A program made the position numbers and the translations under genes. 64,000 bases of DNA, taken from contig JPHH03000041.1 in the NCBI GenBank assembly GCA_000750105.3, positions 247,534 to 311,533 on the forward strand. The letters run 5' to 3'. The notes beneath the pieces are model-generated. The model saw only the letters and a program-made list of their open reading frames with translations, ran no database searches and was not told where the DNA came from. Shown here one piece after another: positions 22,601 through 35,185 of this stretch; position 1 is the first letter of the stretch, and every line of letters starts with the position of its first letter. This stretch comes from Tolypocladium sp. Sup5 PDA-1 (Eukaryota > Ascomycota > Sordariomycetes > Hypocreales > Ophiocordycipitaceae).

Positions 22601-22879
22601 TTCAAACACCAGTCGCCACCACCACATGCCAGGAAAGTCATATGCTTACAAAGTACCCAGGTCCGCAGGCCGTTCCCCTCGACAGAGCTGGAGTGGCTCG
22701 TCGCCACGACGTTCAACCACGCCGTCGACTTTTACGCCAGCGGCGAGGAGGACCCGTGCCACCGCTGGGCACTCAAGGCCATGGACCTGGCGGAGTACGT
22801 CGACGACGGGGGCGGGCTGGCGGCCATGCTGCGGGACAAGTTTGCCAAGCTGTGGTTTGAAAAGGGAACGGGGAAGTGA
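19654..22879 (+). CDS. SPO22: Meiosis-specific Spo22/Zip4 (TEX11-like) protein
   Basis: TPR-rich scaffold of the ZMM group that promotes crossover formation and synapsis on meiotic chromosome axes. Seven exons (19654-19711, 19773-20305, 20357-21094, 21144-21711, 21758-22321, 22372-22547, 22661-22879) give 951 aa, the usual length. The N-terminal third has FAVDLESTLP and an alpha-helical region; the SPO22 domain covers about residues 190-480 (SWKEDRLDVAEHMFSK, then TPR-like DHNMALKWFKRASDL). The second intron (20306-20356) needs a GAG acceptor, which is rare. It is preferred because the intron contains an in-frame stop and the join gives the family's WK-DRLD-AEHM sequence. The fourth acceptor (21143) has an alternative two codons long. 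It follows the AcuM-type gene head-to-tail and converges on the next regulator. Confidence 0.88.
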
Positions 22880-23305
22880 TGGCCTTGGCAGCACATGCTC
22901 ACTTGCTCGAGTGACATCACATCTAGTGGAAGGGTAAGGCGCAAATTAGGCCATTAGGTGCGATATATGATGGGAAATGGTTCAATGCAGATGCAGACTA
23001 GATCTATGCATGAAAACGTGACTCGATACATCGTTAGAGAAGCCAGGGCATTTCGTCGCGCACCGATGCGATGAAGGACGTGATGGATGCCTCCTGTGCA
23101 TGCCGAAAAAAAGAAAAACACAGCATAGTAGCCTCCCTCCTGTTCCGTGGTATCTCCAAGCTCTGAACGTGCCTGATCCAGAATGACAAGCAATCACGAC
23201 CGCGGCCTGCCTGGCCCATCAATAAACGGCCTTGGTAGGCAAGACAAAGGAAAAAAGATCGAAAGGAAGTCCCTATTCTCTGCCAATTGACTCCCCCCAG
23301 TCCCC
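22880..23305. other. Convergent intergenic region, 426 bp
   Basis: 3' ends of the Spo22-like gene (plus) and the Zn2Cys6 gene (minus) face each other here. No gene or repeat is seen. A short A-rich run (about 23105-23118) may belong to a minus- or plus-strand 3' UTR. Confidence 0.5.
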
Positions 23306-25741
23306 TTATATAATGTTCGCGATGCTGATGCGCTCCGCGCCTCTCTTCACAGCTGGGTTGGCCGTCGTCGGGCTACCGGCCCCCCTGCGGTCGACGGCGT
23401 ACCGCGGCGCATCCGAGAGCCGCTGGATTTCGACGGCCGCAACCGGGCTCTCGCTCTTGACCTGCGGCGGCGGTAGGGGCGCCCAGGACGTGCTGGTCGA
23501 TGCGAGGCCGCGCGCTGCCGACTCGAGGCGTGCCCATCCGACCCATTCTCGGCGCTCGTCCTCGCTGAGTCCCGTCCGGAGCTCGGAGCTGAAGAGCCCG
23601 TTCTCACTCGTGGTGGCGGATGGGGTGGTCGACTTGGGCTGGGGCGCTTCTTGATCCTGTACGGCCCAGAGCCAGGATCTGTGGGGAGAGGCTTGCTGGT
23701 CGGCGGATACGTACGCGAGCAGCTCCTCGTCTCGGGTCAGGGACATGAGCAAGGCTGCGTGATCGACCGAAGACCGCCGGGATAAGAAGCTGGCATGCTC
23801 CGCGCGCTTGGCCACCAACGTGGAAACGAAGAACGAGAGGTACCGCCCGCACGAAAGTGTAATGTCTCGCCGGGCGTCGATCGTAGCGAGCGCCCTGATG
23901 AGTGTAGTCGCATGGTCGAGGTACCCCGTCAGGAGCAAGAACAGCGTCGAGCGGAACATGTGCGCCGTGAGCAGCGCCGTCGCCCCGTCGGCGGGCGATT
24001 TCGTGCGGCTGACGAGCGAGGCAGTCTCAAGGGCGACGTGGGTGCAGTTCTCGACGGCGGCGAGACGGACGTCGGGGGAGCAGTTTGGGGATAGGTTATG
24101 TCGGTGGAGGAGTAGTCGAGCGTGGAAGAGGTATGCGAGGGGGGCGAGGAAATGCGGCGCCAGGGCCACCGTGCTCGAGGGTTCGCATGCCGGCGGAAAC
24201 GTGCTCAGGCACTTCTTGAAGTGGCCGTCAAACATCGATAGCTTCTCGGCTGACAGGGCGGGCGCCTCCATCGACTTGACCAGAGAAGTGTACGATCGGA
24301 CGACGTGGATGACGGCAAGGAGAGAATGGGTCAGCGGTTCAGCACCGTTTGGGACACGCATACCATCCTCGCCAAGGTACTGGTCGTCCACGGCAGCCGG
24401 CAAAGACACGTCGCAGTCCGCGTCGTCAACGAGGAAAGGGTGGCCCAGCTCGGTTGCCATCGTCCTGTCCAAGATGTAGATGGCCCACCACGTCCTCCGG
24501 CGCATCTCTCCCTCGATGACCGACCACGACCCAGATTCTGAGTAGAGTCCTAGGTCCTGGCCCACGCGGACTACGTTTCCGAGCCAATTCCAAGCGGCCG
24601 ACTTCAAGTTCATTTCGTTGAGGCATATCGTGATGAGAACAAGGGCGCGCGCGTTGTCGAGGGTGTGGTGGTTGTTCCAGGGATCTATCACCTTGCGCGC
24701 CGACTCCAGAAACTCGGCAGGGCGGTAGAAGGTCGCCGTTGTCGGAGGTTCGGGACTGAATAAGCTGCCTGTCGCGAGAACGGCGAAGAACAAAGATATC
24801 CATGCTGACGAGATGCGCTGTGGATTCGACCTGTACAACTCATCCACCATGGACTGGAAAGTCGGCATGTGCACGATCGGGAACATGGTATGCGCCGAGC
24901 TGGAGTAGTTGCGCAGCAGCCGATCCGCAACATCTTGCGGAGGGAGCTCTGGAGTAGAGCAGTCGAACGTCACTGAGGGCGGTTGACGATGCTGCGCAGG
25001 CGGCTTCCAGATGCCCTTCGAGAAACTCCGCACGTTGGCTCTCGCCCTGGCTAGTTCAGGATTCGGTGCAGGGCGCTTCCGTTGCTTCGGTTCGGATCCT
25101 ATCGCTGGCAGTGGGGGCATTTGCCTCTCTGTTGGCTCCATATCGACGTCCATGGGCGCGTCTCTGTCTCCAAGCATGCGGCGCAAGTTGGTGTTGTCAC
25201 GCCTCATACGATCAATCTGCTTCTCCAGGTCCTGAACTTGCTTGATGGACGACATTCTCCGGTTTGTCTCCTTGGTGAATTGGCACTTGACGTTGCGGCT
25301 GGAGCATTCCGAGCAGCTCGTCGTCTCCGTTGCATCGCACTTGACCTTCCTTTCGCGGCAGGCATCGCAGCTGGGATCCTTTCGGCGCTGGCGGTACGCC
25401 CTCTTCTGTCCCTGGCTACCGGGCGTTCCAGGCAGATGCCCGTGGCCAGACCCCTGAGCGCTCATTACCGAATCTGTCGAAGCGAGGGACTCGCGACCTA
25501 TGACGGAGCTTGACATCGATGCGTATGGCGGGAAGCCCTGGTTGACCGGAGGTAGTGACGGCATACCAATCGGCTGAGGACTCGACGCTGCGTTGGGCCT
25601 CGAGCTTGTGCCCAGCAGCCCTCCTAGATACCGAGACGGCGGCCTCGGCGAAGTAGCGGATGAGACGGACGAGGAGTCGTATGACCTTGTGGATGGGTTG
25701 GGAGATCGAGCATATGGGTGGTGCGACGATTCGGCGGCCAT
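23306..25741 (-). CDS. Zn2Cys6 transcription factor with fungal_trans domain
   Basis: An intronless 811-aa DNA-binding regulator; targets unknown. The N-terminal 120 residues are Ser/Pro-rich. The zinc cluster (about 123-155) reads CDACRERKVKCD then SCSECSSRNVKC. It is followed directly by a leucine-rich coiled coil (KQVQDLEKQIDRMRRDN), the usual dimerisation element. The middle homology region (fungal-specific transcription factor domain, about 270-560) includes MFPIVHMPTFQSMVDELY, WNWLGNVVRVGQDLGLY and RRRTWWAIYILDR. The start at 25741 is the first ATG in frame and has a good context (GCCATGG); the frame extends 23 codons further without an ATG, so a small upstream exon cannot be excluded. 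It faces a 9.4-kb gene-free region, which would be its upstream control region. I do not recognise the orthologue. Confidence 0.88.
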   Translation of the reverse strand: MAAESSHHPYARSPNPSTRSYDSSSVSSATSPRPPSRYLGGLLGTSSRPNAASSPQPIGMPSLPPVNQGFPPYASMSSSVIGRESLASTDSVMSAQGSGHGHLPGTPGSQGQKRAYRQRRKDPSCDACRERKVKCDATETTSCSECSSRNVKCQFTKETNRRMSSIKQVQDLEKQIDRMRRDNTNLRRMLGDRDAPMDVDMEPTERQMPPLPAIGSEPKQRKRPAPNPELARARANVRSFSKGIWKPPAQHRQPPSVTFDCSTPELPPQDVADRLLRNYSSSAHTMFPIVHMPTFQSMVDELYRSNPQRISSAWISLFFAVLATGSLFSPEPPTTATFYRPAEFLESARKVIDPWNNHHTLDNARALVLITICLNEMNLKSAAWNWLGNVVRVGQDLGLYSESGSWSVIEGEMRRRTWWAIYILDRTMATELGHPFLVDDADCDVSLPAAVDDQYLGEDGMRVPNGAEPLTHSLLAVIHVVRSYTSLVKSMEAPALSAEKLSMFDGHFKKCLSTFPPACEPSSTVALAPHFLAPLAYLFHARLLLHRHNLSPNCSPDVRLAAVENCTHVALETASLVSRTKSPADGATALLTAHMFRSTLFLLLTGYLDHATTLIRALATIDARRDITLSCGRYLSFFVSTLVAKRAEHASFLSRRSSVDHAALLMSLTRDEELLAYVSADQQASPHRSWLWAVQDQEAPQPKSTTPSATTSENGLFSSELRTGLSEDERREWVGWARLESAARGLASTSTSWAPLPPPQVKSESPVAAVEIQRLSDAPRYAVDRRGAGSPTTANPAVKRGAERISIANII

Positions 25742-28700
25742 GGCTGGGGAGCCTGTCGAGGAACCAAACCGCCTGCCGGTAGGTATGGACGTAGCAGATG
25801 TTAGTGACAAGTCAAGTCACTATGGACTCGGCGAGGCGATCAATGCCAAAGATTTGCAGGCTGGTGAGACGTCGAGGAGCCGGGCCAGAAGTACCGCAAG
25901 GGGGGGAGGGGGGAGCTCCAGGCACTCCTTCAGCAGAAACCAAGACCTGTGACGGGAGACAGATCTCGCTTCCTCAGCCAAGCTCGTGTCGAAAACCAAT
26001 CCAAAGGCCGGATCTGGTGGCTCTCGGGGCAGGGGCCAGTGAAAAACGGATCACGTCGATGGCCGTCGTATCTGGTTGCGCCGCAGTGTCTGTGTTACTC
26101 GGCGTTGTTATGTTTCGCGATATGACCATGCGACTACCACGATTGTGCCGAGTTCCTGGTATCTCAAAGCCGTTGAATCTGAGATACCACAGCGCAAAAG
26201 TTTCGTGGGCGTAGGCGTGGCGTGTGGTGCGGTTGTCGTTGATACCGGGTGCTCTGCCACCTGGCTTTTCACAGACCCGGAGTTCCAGGCAGCTCCAAGC
26301 GATGAGACCAGAGACAGAACCACCAGGTCTTCGGCAGAGGAGCTGGCTGACGGCCAAAGCTCTGGAGCAAAACCAAGCAGCCGCTCTCCCGCTCCTGGGC
26401 TCGAGGCAGCTCTAGAGACGGGACGGCGCAAAGTATGGTGGAATGTATGCAGGAAGAGCGGCGCCTGAGCTCGGGTATATGGTCGCCCGTCCTCCTCAGG
26501 TTGTGACAAGAGTACCGGGTCAGCGGTGCTCACCCGTGACCAGCTGGGGCTCTCCGCGCATTAAAGCAAATTCGGGGAATATTATCTGGACATATGGACA
26601 TGGGGGCATGGGGGGAAACGTCGAGGGAACCCTGGGACAACTTGTGGTGGACTGGGGGCTGTTGAGATCAGCCAAAGCCACTAACGTGTTTCGACCACAG
26701 CTGGGATCTTCGGGCATTTCATTGCCATCAGCAGGCAACGGATGTATCCCTGCCACGACTCAATCGGGGCGGCCGCCTGTTCGTTGGACCGAGGGGGGTG
26801 GTCGAGGCACGATCGATTTCAACGCCTCTGTGCAGTGCCGCAGTGTCCAGCTCCAGCCCACTCTGGCGAGCTCCCTACTCGTACGAAGTAGGCATGAACA
26901 TACGGAGCCGGAGCTGGGGCTTGCGCTTGGCTTGGATCGACGGCGCAACAAGAGCAAGCCTGGCGGAAGAATGGGTCTCAACGTGGCCCCTCAACCCCTT
27001 CAATGCTCTGCCAGATGGCCAAGAGGGGCCACATGAGAGCTAAAAGATGATGAGTGACGGACAGTTGGCGTGTACTCCGTGCTGTGGCGTGCCTTGCTAG
27101 CCGGCCGTACTGTATGGCGGGCAGGTCATCTGTGCCTAGCCTTCGACAGCAAACGTGGCCGGCAGCCCGGCCCACGGCTCGCCGAGTCAAGCGCAGGGTG
27201 CAGCGAGCATCGAGGCCAACCCTGCCCACAGCGCGGGCGAGCCAGCCGGAGCACAACCAAAACTCCAGGAGACCGTCCCTCGACCGATCACGCCAAGCTT
27301 TGCTCGGCATGTGGCTCCTTACTGGGGGCCCCTAGACGCTTATTTCTGGACATGATGTGCACGCAGACGCAGGGTGCAGTACATAGTTCTGTTGCCAGTG
27401 GACAGCGTTGTGGCAACTGACAAGGCGCGCTGTTTGTATCTGTACATGGCTCCTCCCACTGATGCCGTCAACCGGTGGTAATGGCAAATGGGCATTGTGG
27501 CATGGCATTTGTATTCGTCCTGCCCAGTGGAGCTTGCCTGTCGCGCAGTAGGGCCACCCAGCGATCTGGGAGTTCCGTTGTAATATGCAGATGTTATCTG
27601 CTGCTGCTTCTTCTCTGTTGCCTGCATGCCATGTACATCGGTGTATTATATCACGAATAGTCGACCCAGATCGGGAGCAGAGGCCAGACTTGAGACGGAT
27701 GGTTGCGGGGAACCGGATGTCGGCCAAAGCCACACCACGTCTGAACACTTGGTAACGGGCGTTGAGGCTGAAGTGGAAAAGTCGCAGAGCAGTTCGTACT
27801 GTAACGTGACGAGCCAACAGAGCGGCAGGGTATGTTGGCTGGTGGCCAAGATCATCGCCAGTAAAGCGCTAGAGCTGTTGGCCAGCAAACCCGCTAAAGC
27901 CACAGCGCTCACCTTCGTGCCGCATCGTCCAGCCGCTCTCAGCACCAGACAGACGCGCGGCGCCAGCAGTTGTTGATCCAAGAACACACCTCCCCATGGC
28001 TGGGCGAATCGGCTCCCACGGGGGACGACACTTGGCCGGTTTGAGGCGTTCCTCCGGGATCCCGCCTGGGGTCTGTTTCGAGGCCACAGGACAGGATGGT
28101 TTGGGACGCTGCAAGATACCGGCTGCCAGGACCAAAGAGGATGGCGAATGCTCGGAGCTGCTTGGAGGAGAGAGCGCCAAGCCCTCGAGCTTGTGCCCGC
28201 CGAAATGGGTGGACCAGGATGCCACCTCTTTCGCGTGAGCGCCAATGGAACGGCAGTATCCGTGGCAAAAGGAGGGGATGAGGGTGACGAGTCCCCCAAG
28301 CTATCGAGGGTGGAGAATTCGGTCTGGAGCCGAGTGAGCCGCCGGGACAGCGCCCCTGTCAAACGAGATCTCGATGCTCCCAGTGAGCAGTGAGAGGCAG
28401 CCCGACAGCACTGAGCAGGAGCATCTTCATGCCATCCACACGCTCACATATCCCATGCTGTGGTCCGTACGGAGTACATGCATGACACGATGCTGAGTAC
28501 CAGTACCAACCCTAGTTGATGTCGAAGGCGGCCGCTCTGTCGCTGGCGCCGCCCTGGTGAGAGAAGTGGCGTCCACGGTATGCTGATGTGTCTGTCTCGT
28601 GCGTTGCCTGCCTGCCTGCCTGCCCAGTGCTTTTAGCCTGCCAGTCAACGCCCACGGCGAGGGCCGCAACGGAAGCGGAGGTCGCTGATCTAAGATGCGG

Positions 28701-31700
28701 CGTCTGTTGCTACGTACATAACAACCTCGGCTGAAAATGGCGCCGGGAGACGGGACGGTTGTGCTTGGCCTTGACCTGATATGACAGGGCACAACGACGG
28801 GTGCGGATGACAAGCATGGTGTTGGCTGGCGCCGCTTTGTCCGTGCTTGCTTGCTTGCTCCCTTGCTCGTCATCAGCATGTACCTGTGCTTCGTACATAC
28901 TCGTACATACAGCGTCGAGATGCAACCCGGACTGGCCTGGCAGACAGACGAGTGGAATTGTCATGACATCCAAGCCATGCCATGGCAAGCGTTCTGACAA
29001 CAGCGGCAACGGTAATGTGCCCTCGCTCGTAGTTTGTCGTCGTGGAAGATGCCTGCGAGGTTGACAGGGAGAGGAGCGCTGTGTTCTCTGGGCCGACAAG
29101 CCGCCTCCCATTGCGAAGTGCAGTGAATTGACGACTTGTTGAGATCCATGGACCATGGGTGATGGATTGGACGACAGGCTTGGAGCGGAACTAACCGTCG
29201 CCCGATTTAAAAGGCGACACCGCCAGTGTCCAGTGCAACCAACATGCTCCTGCCTACCTCGTTTGAAGGCACCTGCCTCGAACAATGCCACGGTCCAGGT
29301 ACCTTCCTCGTTGCTGGCTGCTGCCTGTGGAGGACGTATTTGCGCCGTATAGTCGCAGCAGGAGCATCCCGTCTCCCTCCCGCACCTGCACCCGCACGGT
29401 GCTGACGAGAACGGCGCCACGACGGCAACGTCAGGTCAGAACTGGAACCAGTCACCGCCAGTCCACCACAGCCTTGCTTTCTAATTATATGCTCAGCAAC
29501 AGGGCCTGTTGCATTATTATTAGCTCTACTACTACCGTCGACTCCCCAGCTTCAGACTCCTTCAGTGCTTGGCTCTTGCCGCCAAAGGGCACATCCGGTC
29601 GCCCCAGTGTTTCCTTCTAGCACTGCAACGACGCGCAGAGGCCCAAACCCCAAACCCCAAACCGATGGACCTCCAAGGCTCCAACGAGAAAGCTGTGGCT
29701 GCAACACAGGCAAACAGGGCAAAGGTCCCGCCGCCAAAACCCAACGACCAAGCCTATCTCCGCGACGAACGCCGCAGTCGGTAACCCAGCCGAAGCTAGT
29801 GAATGGCCACGAGCGACGGTGGACACTACAGAGGCAACGGAAAATGAGATGTGAGACCAAGACGCCAGGGCCAGGATATCTCGGAACTGCTTGGGCCGTT
29901 TGATGGTCCCAGAGCTGGCTCTACCCAAAAGCCTCCCGACGCCCTGGCTCCTTGGCCCCCATGGCAGGGACAGCCTGACATCAACACAGACCTTAATAGC
30001 CTAAAGTGGCGCCCAAGTAATAAAGCCGCATACCGACGTGCTCGGTATTCGCGTTTACTAGTCCGTACGTGCGTATGTACTCGTACGAGGACGCCGGCCG
30101 AAACGTTCGTCAGTTGGGTGACGTTCCAGGAGATTCTCCATCTCATAGTCCGCAGCATCAAAGGAGCTGCCCGGTACAAGTCAACGGCCGAAGTTGGCGC
30201 GAGCCGACGCGCTTCACACGACCGCCAAGTGCGTCTGTGTTTAGCGCTTTCTCTGCAAGTGCGTTTCCTGCAAGGCCCCTACAAGGACTCCGTAATCTGC
30301 AACTAAGAATGTGCATCAGGGTTGCGCGCTGGCAGGCCTGCCGTCGTCAGACAGCCATCACAACCCGCGACGATCCAGCACGGCTGGGGCCTCTGAAGAG
30401 GAAGGTGAAGCGACAAGTGAGCAAGCCACCTCCCAAGCCAACATGTGTCGTCAATCAAACGCCCTGTTCAAGGCCTGGCAGCCGCATGCGCTCACTGTGT
30501 CGTCTTTCCAACTCCTCCTCCGCCTCCTCCCGTGGCCCGTGGGGCTGAGCCTCTGTTGTGACAAGAAAGTCGCTCGTTCACCAACGGCGCTGGGGCATGT
30601 ACAAGTCATGCATGCCGTCGGCCGGGTGTGTCACGGCGGCGGCTCGCTGGTCCCTAGCCCACCCTGCAAGCTTTGTCCTTTTTGTCGCGGCTCAAGAACC
30701 GAAACCCAACAACACGAACTGGTCCCGGCGCCAACGTCCCGGCGTGAATTCAAGCACCAAGTATTGTGCCCCTTGCCCAAATGTCATCGCTAGCCCGGCT
30801 CTTGGCGGTCTGCAATGTGCATTCGTCCACATTCGCCCTGCGTACGGAGTGGCAGCAGTGGGACTGCGTTGAACGACGCCCGTCACCTCGGGCGATTCCA
30901 GCTTTCCCTCATCCAACTTTGTGTCTGGCATGGTCAGAAATGAGACATATCCGGGAGGCCCAACGGTATCCGCAACCCTGGAGTCGTGGGCCCGTGGCCG
31001 AAACACCGGCGTGGCGGCTGATGTGGGCGTGCAAGGACCTGCGGGCGCAGATGACCCACGGGCGCACCAGGGCCATGCCAAATGCAGCCTCTTCCAGAAT
31101 ATCTGGGAGCTTCCACGCCCGTCCGTACGGAGTACTGTGCTCTGTACGGAGTACGAGTACAGATTTCGACTGCGTACGCTCAGCTCGTGCCACATGGCCT
31201 GCCCACGCCGGACCTTCGCTCCGTGCCTATTTGAACGTCGCCGTCACTGACCACTAAGCCTCTACTAGCAGAAGTGCTACGACGTGCGAGTATTGTATGG
31301 TTACGTCGAATACAGCAGCTCACGAGTACGGAGTACTACTCGTACCTACTCGAATACCGTTTGTTGCCTTGGGAAGAACGAGGGGCGTGAGGCTCGGGCT
31401 TTGACTGCCTCATCACCGTCCGGCAGGGGGCGCGATCTATCATCTCACGTCGAGGCGCACGGTCACCGGGGCCACTTCCCTTCGTGGCTTCCAGACCCGA
31501 GCCTTTGGATCTGCGGTGCGCCTCATGCTCCGTTTTCCGTCCAACTCCTCGTCCTCGCCTCAGTCGGTTGCCTCCGGGCGCTGTCACGGAGCCCAACGCG
31601 GGGGGCTCAGCCAATGGCAGTAGGCTTGTGACCTCCACGCCCCCGTACCGCGCTTGGCTAGATACTGTGAGCACTCCAGTGTGGTGCGAAGAACTCGAGG

Positions 31701-34700
31701 AGAACCCCTATCAGTGACCCGAACAGACCCCATCATTTCGCGCCGGAACACGGCAGCGGAGCTGGCTTGTACATGCCCAGTCGCATCACCGGCTGTTATC
31801 ACGTACTGTACGAGTACGACACCGGCCGCTGTGCGACACTTAGAGCGTGGCTTTTGCAAGCCTTTTTTCTTGGCCTCAATTACTCCGTATGTATGCCACC
31901 ATGCCAGGCATCTCACGTCTGATGGCGGCTTCGCCAAGCTCAGCGCCAGCGGCTGGTCCATCCACCAAGCGTTGTACGAGTAATACCCGGCCGGGACAGT
32001 TGCGGCACAAGACATGCTTCTCGTTCGGCCGGCTTCCCGGCTGGACTTGCTAGCCCTGCTGCGTCTCGTTCACCTCCTTGCACAGTATTGATGGCCATTC
32101 AAACTTGAAGGAAGGCATGCGGCAGCTGACAGTTGTACAGCTACTTGTGTACAAGTACGACTAAAAAAGAACGCCGGCGCCATCATATAACTACGGTACT
32201 ACTAAAGACATGGAGCCAGACTATTAACTGCCGGCAGTCCTTTCAGCTATGGGAGCTTCCGAAGCAGTGGAGCTAACTGCATGCTACGGACTACTGTTGG
32301 CGCTGACCAGCGGCCTCACGCGCGCGTGATATTAGCCGTTTGTCTCTCTTGTCGAGTTGTCTCTGCAACCCCACATGAGGCAACTGACCACCTCCGATGG
32401 CAGAATTGCAACCTGGCTTTTACCTGTTGCCCACATCCCGTTCCGTCGCACACCATCAACTGAAGTGGACGGCAAGGGTGCCATCTGGTCCACGGGCAAT
32501 TAGGTGGTCAGCCTGGTCAAGCCGGTTGTCTCCAGCACAGTGCCGCGAGATGGCAGCCTCACTGGGTGCCTGGAGATCAAACGATGTTGATGCTAGCATG
32601 GCGCATCTAGACAACTATCCGACCGAGGTACGAAGTACGAGTAGGCACGCACGAGGCTCGTCCCTGGTCGGCTGCGGGCAATTTCTATCCGGAAAGCCAA
32701 TCTCGGCAGCTTTGGCGCTAACGTCGCTGACAACACGGACCGACGATCGCTACTGTGACTGCGCCGTCCGTCGGATCCAGCATGTGAGGCTCTGGTGGCT
32801 TGCGTTTTGACATAGTGGAAAGGGTTACGGGACACCACCGGGCAAGCCTCTTGGTGGCGTCATTCACAATGCGCCGGGGCGCTTTGGCAGGACGCCGCCG
32901 GGCCAGTGGTGAAACAAATGCCAGCGATGGCGACGGCAGTGGTGTTCAAGACCACCGAGGCGTTCACCGCTGAATGGGAGCTGCCAGTCGGCTACAAAGA
33001 GACATCCCTTGAGGCCTGCCGTCCAGGCAAGAGACAACTGCCGCTCGGCTGTGAGGCCACAGAGCGGCATCCCGTTTTCAGGCGTGCTGCCAGGCGTTAA
33101 CACGGGCGGTATTGGCAAGCATGCCTCCTCACTAGTTATGCACAGCTACCATATGCAGGCAGGAACTTGAGGCGGTGACCCAAGTGGCCAGACCGTTGGC
33201 GGCAACCGCTGAATCCCGGAACTCGGAAGCCCGTGCCATTCGATTCGCTCCCAAGCCACGCTACCGTGTGCAAAGCAGGTTGCCGACCCAGCCGGATGCC
33301 GGCCCCGGGTTGTTTGCAACTTGAGTCGGGAGCTGTTCCGAAACCTTTAACCTAAGGCTCGCGATGCTGAGCAGCCTGCGCTTATAGTTTCTGGAATAGG
33401 ACTTGGCGAAGCGACTACTACAAAAACTCTAACAACGGCTGGCACTGTGGCATCAGCTCGGTACTCAGTCACGGGTCCTGCTGTAGTCTTCAACTTCCTC
33501 GGCGGTTCCTCAGCTGTGCGACAGCATGTGCCGGGTTAGCAAAATAATGCGATCCTGGCCTGGGAAATAATTCACTCTCCCCAGGCTCCACGGCGCCGTG
33601 CGCATGGTTAAATATTAATCAACGGCAACCAGGAGAAACCGCCATCGGTCAGGATCACAGGTTGCAGGCCCTGCCTTCAGGCATGAACACGCTCGGCTGT
33701 CTCCTCGTAAACTCGCGAATCATGGCCCAAGCGACAGGGTCTGCCGGCCACTGGGAGACCTTCCGATTGCAACCCGCCAGACATGACAGACAGCCACGCA
33801 GAACAGCAGTTGATTTAAACGCTGCGGGGCCTGCCCCTGGAGATTACGCACGCTCGTGGGCAACTGGGTCCTAGCCGGGGCTTGTTGTGGGGGTTTCGGA
33901 CAACCAGGATCCCTGAATGGGACAACTTGAGGATGCTTGTCTTCTGGGCTTGGCTTCGACCCCCGGTCCCGACGGACTTGCATTGCCCGACAAGACGGCC
34001 GGCAGAGTCCCAAGAGCCTGTCCGAAAGGGATGAAACACCAATGTTGCCATGGTTAAAACTTTGAAGTCGACTCGGATCCGCGGGCTAGCATCCGAAACT
34101 GGTGTAACAGATAGGCGGCGTCAACGATGGCTGTACTCGTATGGCATATGCTACGCTCAAAAGCATGTTAAGCTTAACACGGCTGTGTTTGTTTCCGGGC
34201 AATGGGCTGATCACCACTGGCTTTCTCCTTTTACCCCTTTGGAAACACGCACGACAACGCCATCAAGGAAGCGGATGATCATCTTGGGCACCACTATGCC
34301 GCTGAGAGAGGTATCAGCCAGGACGGCAAGATTGGCGGCGACGCACGACCACGGCGAGTGCCACTCGGGATAGCCAAGCCTGTGCTCCGTCATGCGGTGG
34401 ACTGCGTGCCGCCGTCAACCGGCTGGCGGGCTTGCATTCTCCCCTGCTACCTCGACGGCTTGATCAGTGAATATGGCTTTAGCCATTCCGTTGACCGGCG
34501 TTTCCGCAACTGACGTGTCACGGTCCCCATCCGCCGTCTTACACAGATTATGGTAAGTAGGCGCCTCGTCAGCTTCTTAGACGCGGCACAAGTATCCAGC
34601 GTGGCTGGGTTGTCTTGGCGGGTCGATAATAGCTCTGCACCGTGAGCTGGTGACGGTGGCTGAGACAGGGACGGGCGCAGGTGAGGTGCTTTTCCTCAGC

Positions 34701-35185
34701 TCCACGAATAAACCGCCGCTGGGGCCTCGGCGGCCTGGCCAGCACCTCGCTGACTTGCATGCGGCTACGGAAATAGGGTCTCGGGTCTTACCTGTCGGTA
34801 CACAGCCCTCCTGCCCAGCTCAAGCCGCTATCACGCCAGTGGGCCTTGCGGTTGAGACAGGTCTGTGGCCGGCCCGGCAAGATTGGCGGTTCTCGGCTGT
34901 TGGAAGAGCTGCTCGCGTGCGCGCAGCACCGATGCCAAGGGCCGGCGGGCTCCGACTGGAGCATCGCTGGTGCACCGGCTGGCCGGGAGCTAAGAGGAAC
35001 TATTGCGGAGAAGACCGCGACGACTCCAAGCGAAGGGCGCGCATGGCGACGAATCTGCGAAGTTGCAGCCTCGCTTCCGTTCTCGTTGCTGTGCTGCGAG
35101 CAGATCCAAGGCACTCGAGTTTGGCGTCTGTAAGTCGACAGGAGCAGCATAAACGGCCGTGCACCCAGTCGTCACGAATCTCACG
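25742..35185. other. 9.4-kb gene-poor interval
   Basis: No frame here resembles a known family, has coding-like periodicity that I can see, or joins with others across plausible splice sites. The longest frame (27646-28362, minus, 238 codons) is Ser/Pro/Arg-rich and of unlikely composition. Base composition stays near that of the other intergenic DNA, with no strong AT bias that would suggest RIP-mutated repeats. The interval lies between two divergently transcribed genes, so both promoters point into it. It contains a (CCTG)4 microsatellite (28605-28623) and several copies of the TACG(G/A)AGTA motif, densest at 31125-31336. It may be an extended control region, hold non-coding transcripts, or be decayed insertion DNA. 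Confidence 0.6.
31125..31336. repeat. Cluster of GTACGGAGTAC motifs
   Basis: Three exact copies of the 11-mer GTACGGAGTAC at 31125, 31144 and 31326, with extra GAGTAC and ACTCGTAC half-copies between and after them. Other copies in the same interval: 27072 (minus, partial), 28467, 31881 (minus), and the variant GTACGAAGTA at 26881 and 32628. Confidence 0.7.

Noticed and set aside
27646..28362. 238-codon minus-strand frame in the gene-poor interval
   Set aside because: No similarity, atypical Ser/Pro/Arg-rich composition, overlapping frames on both strands.
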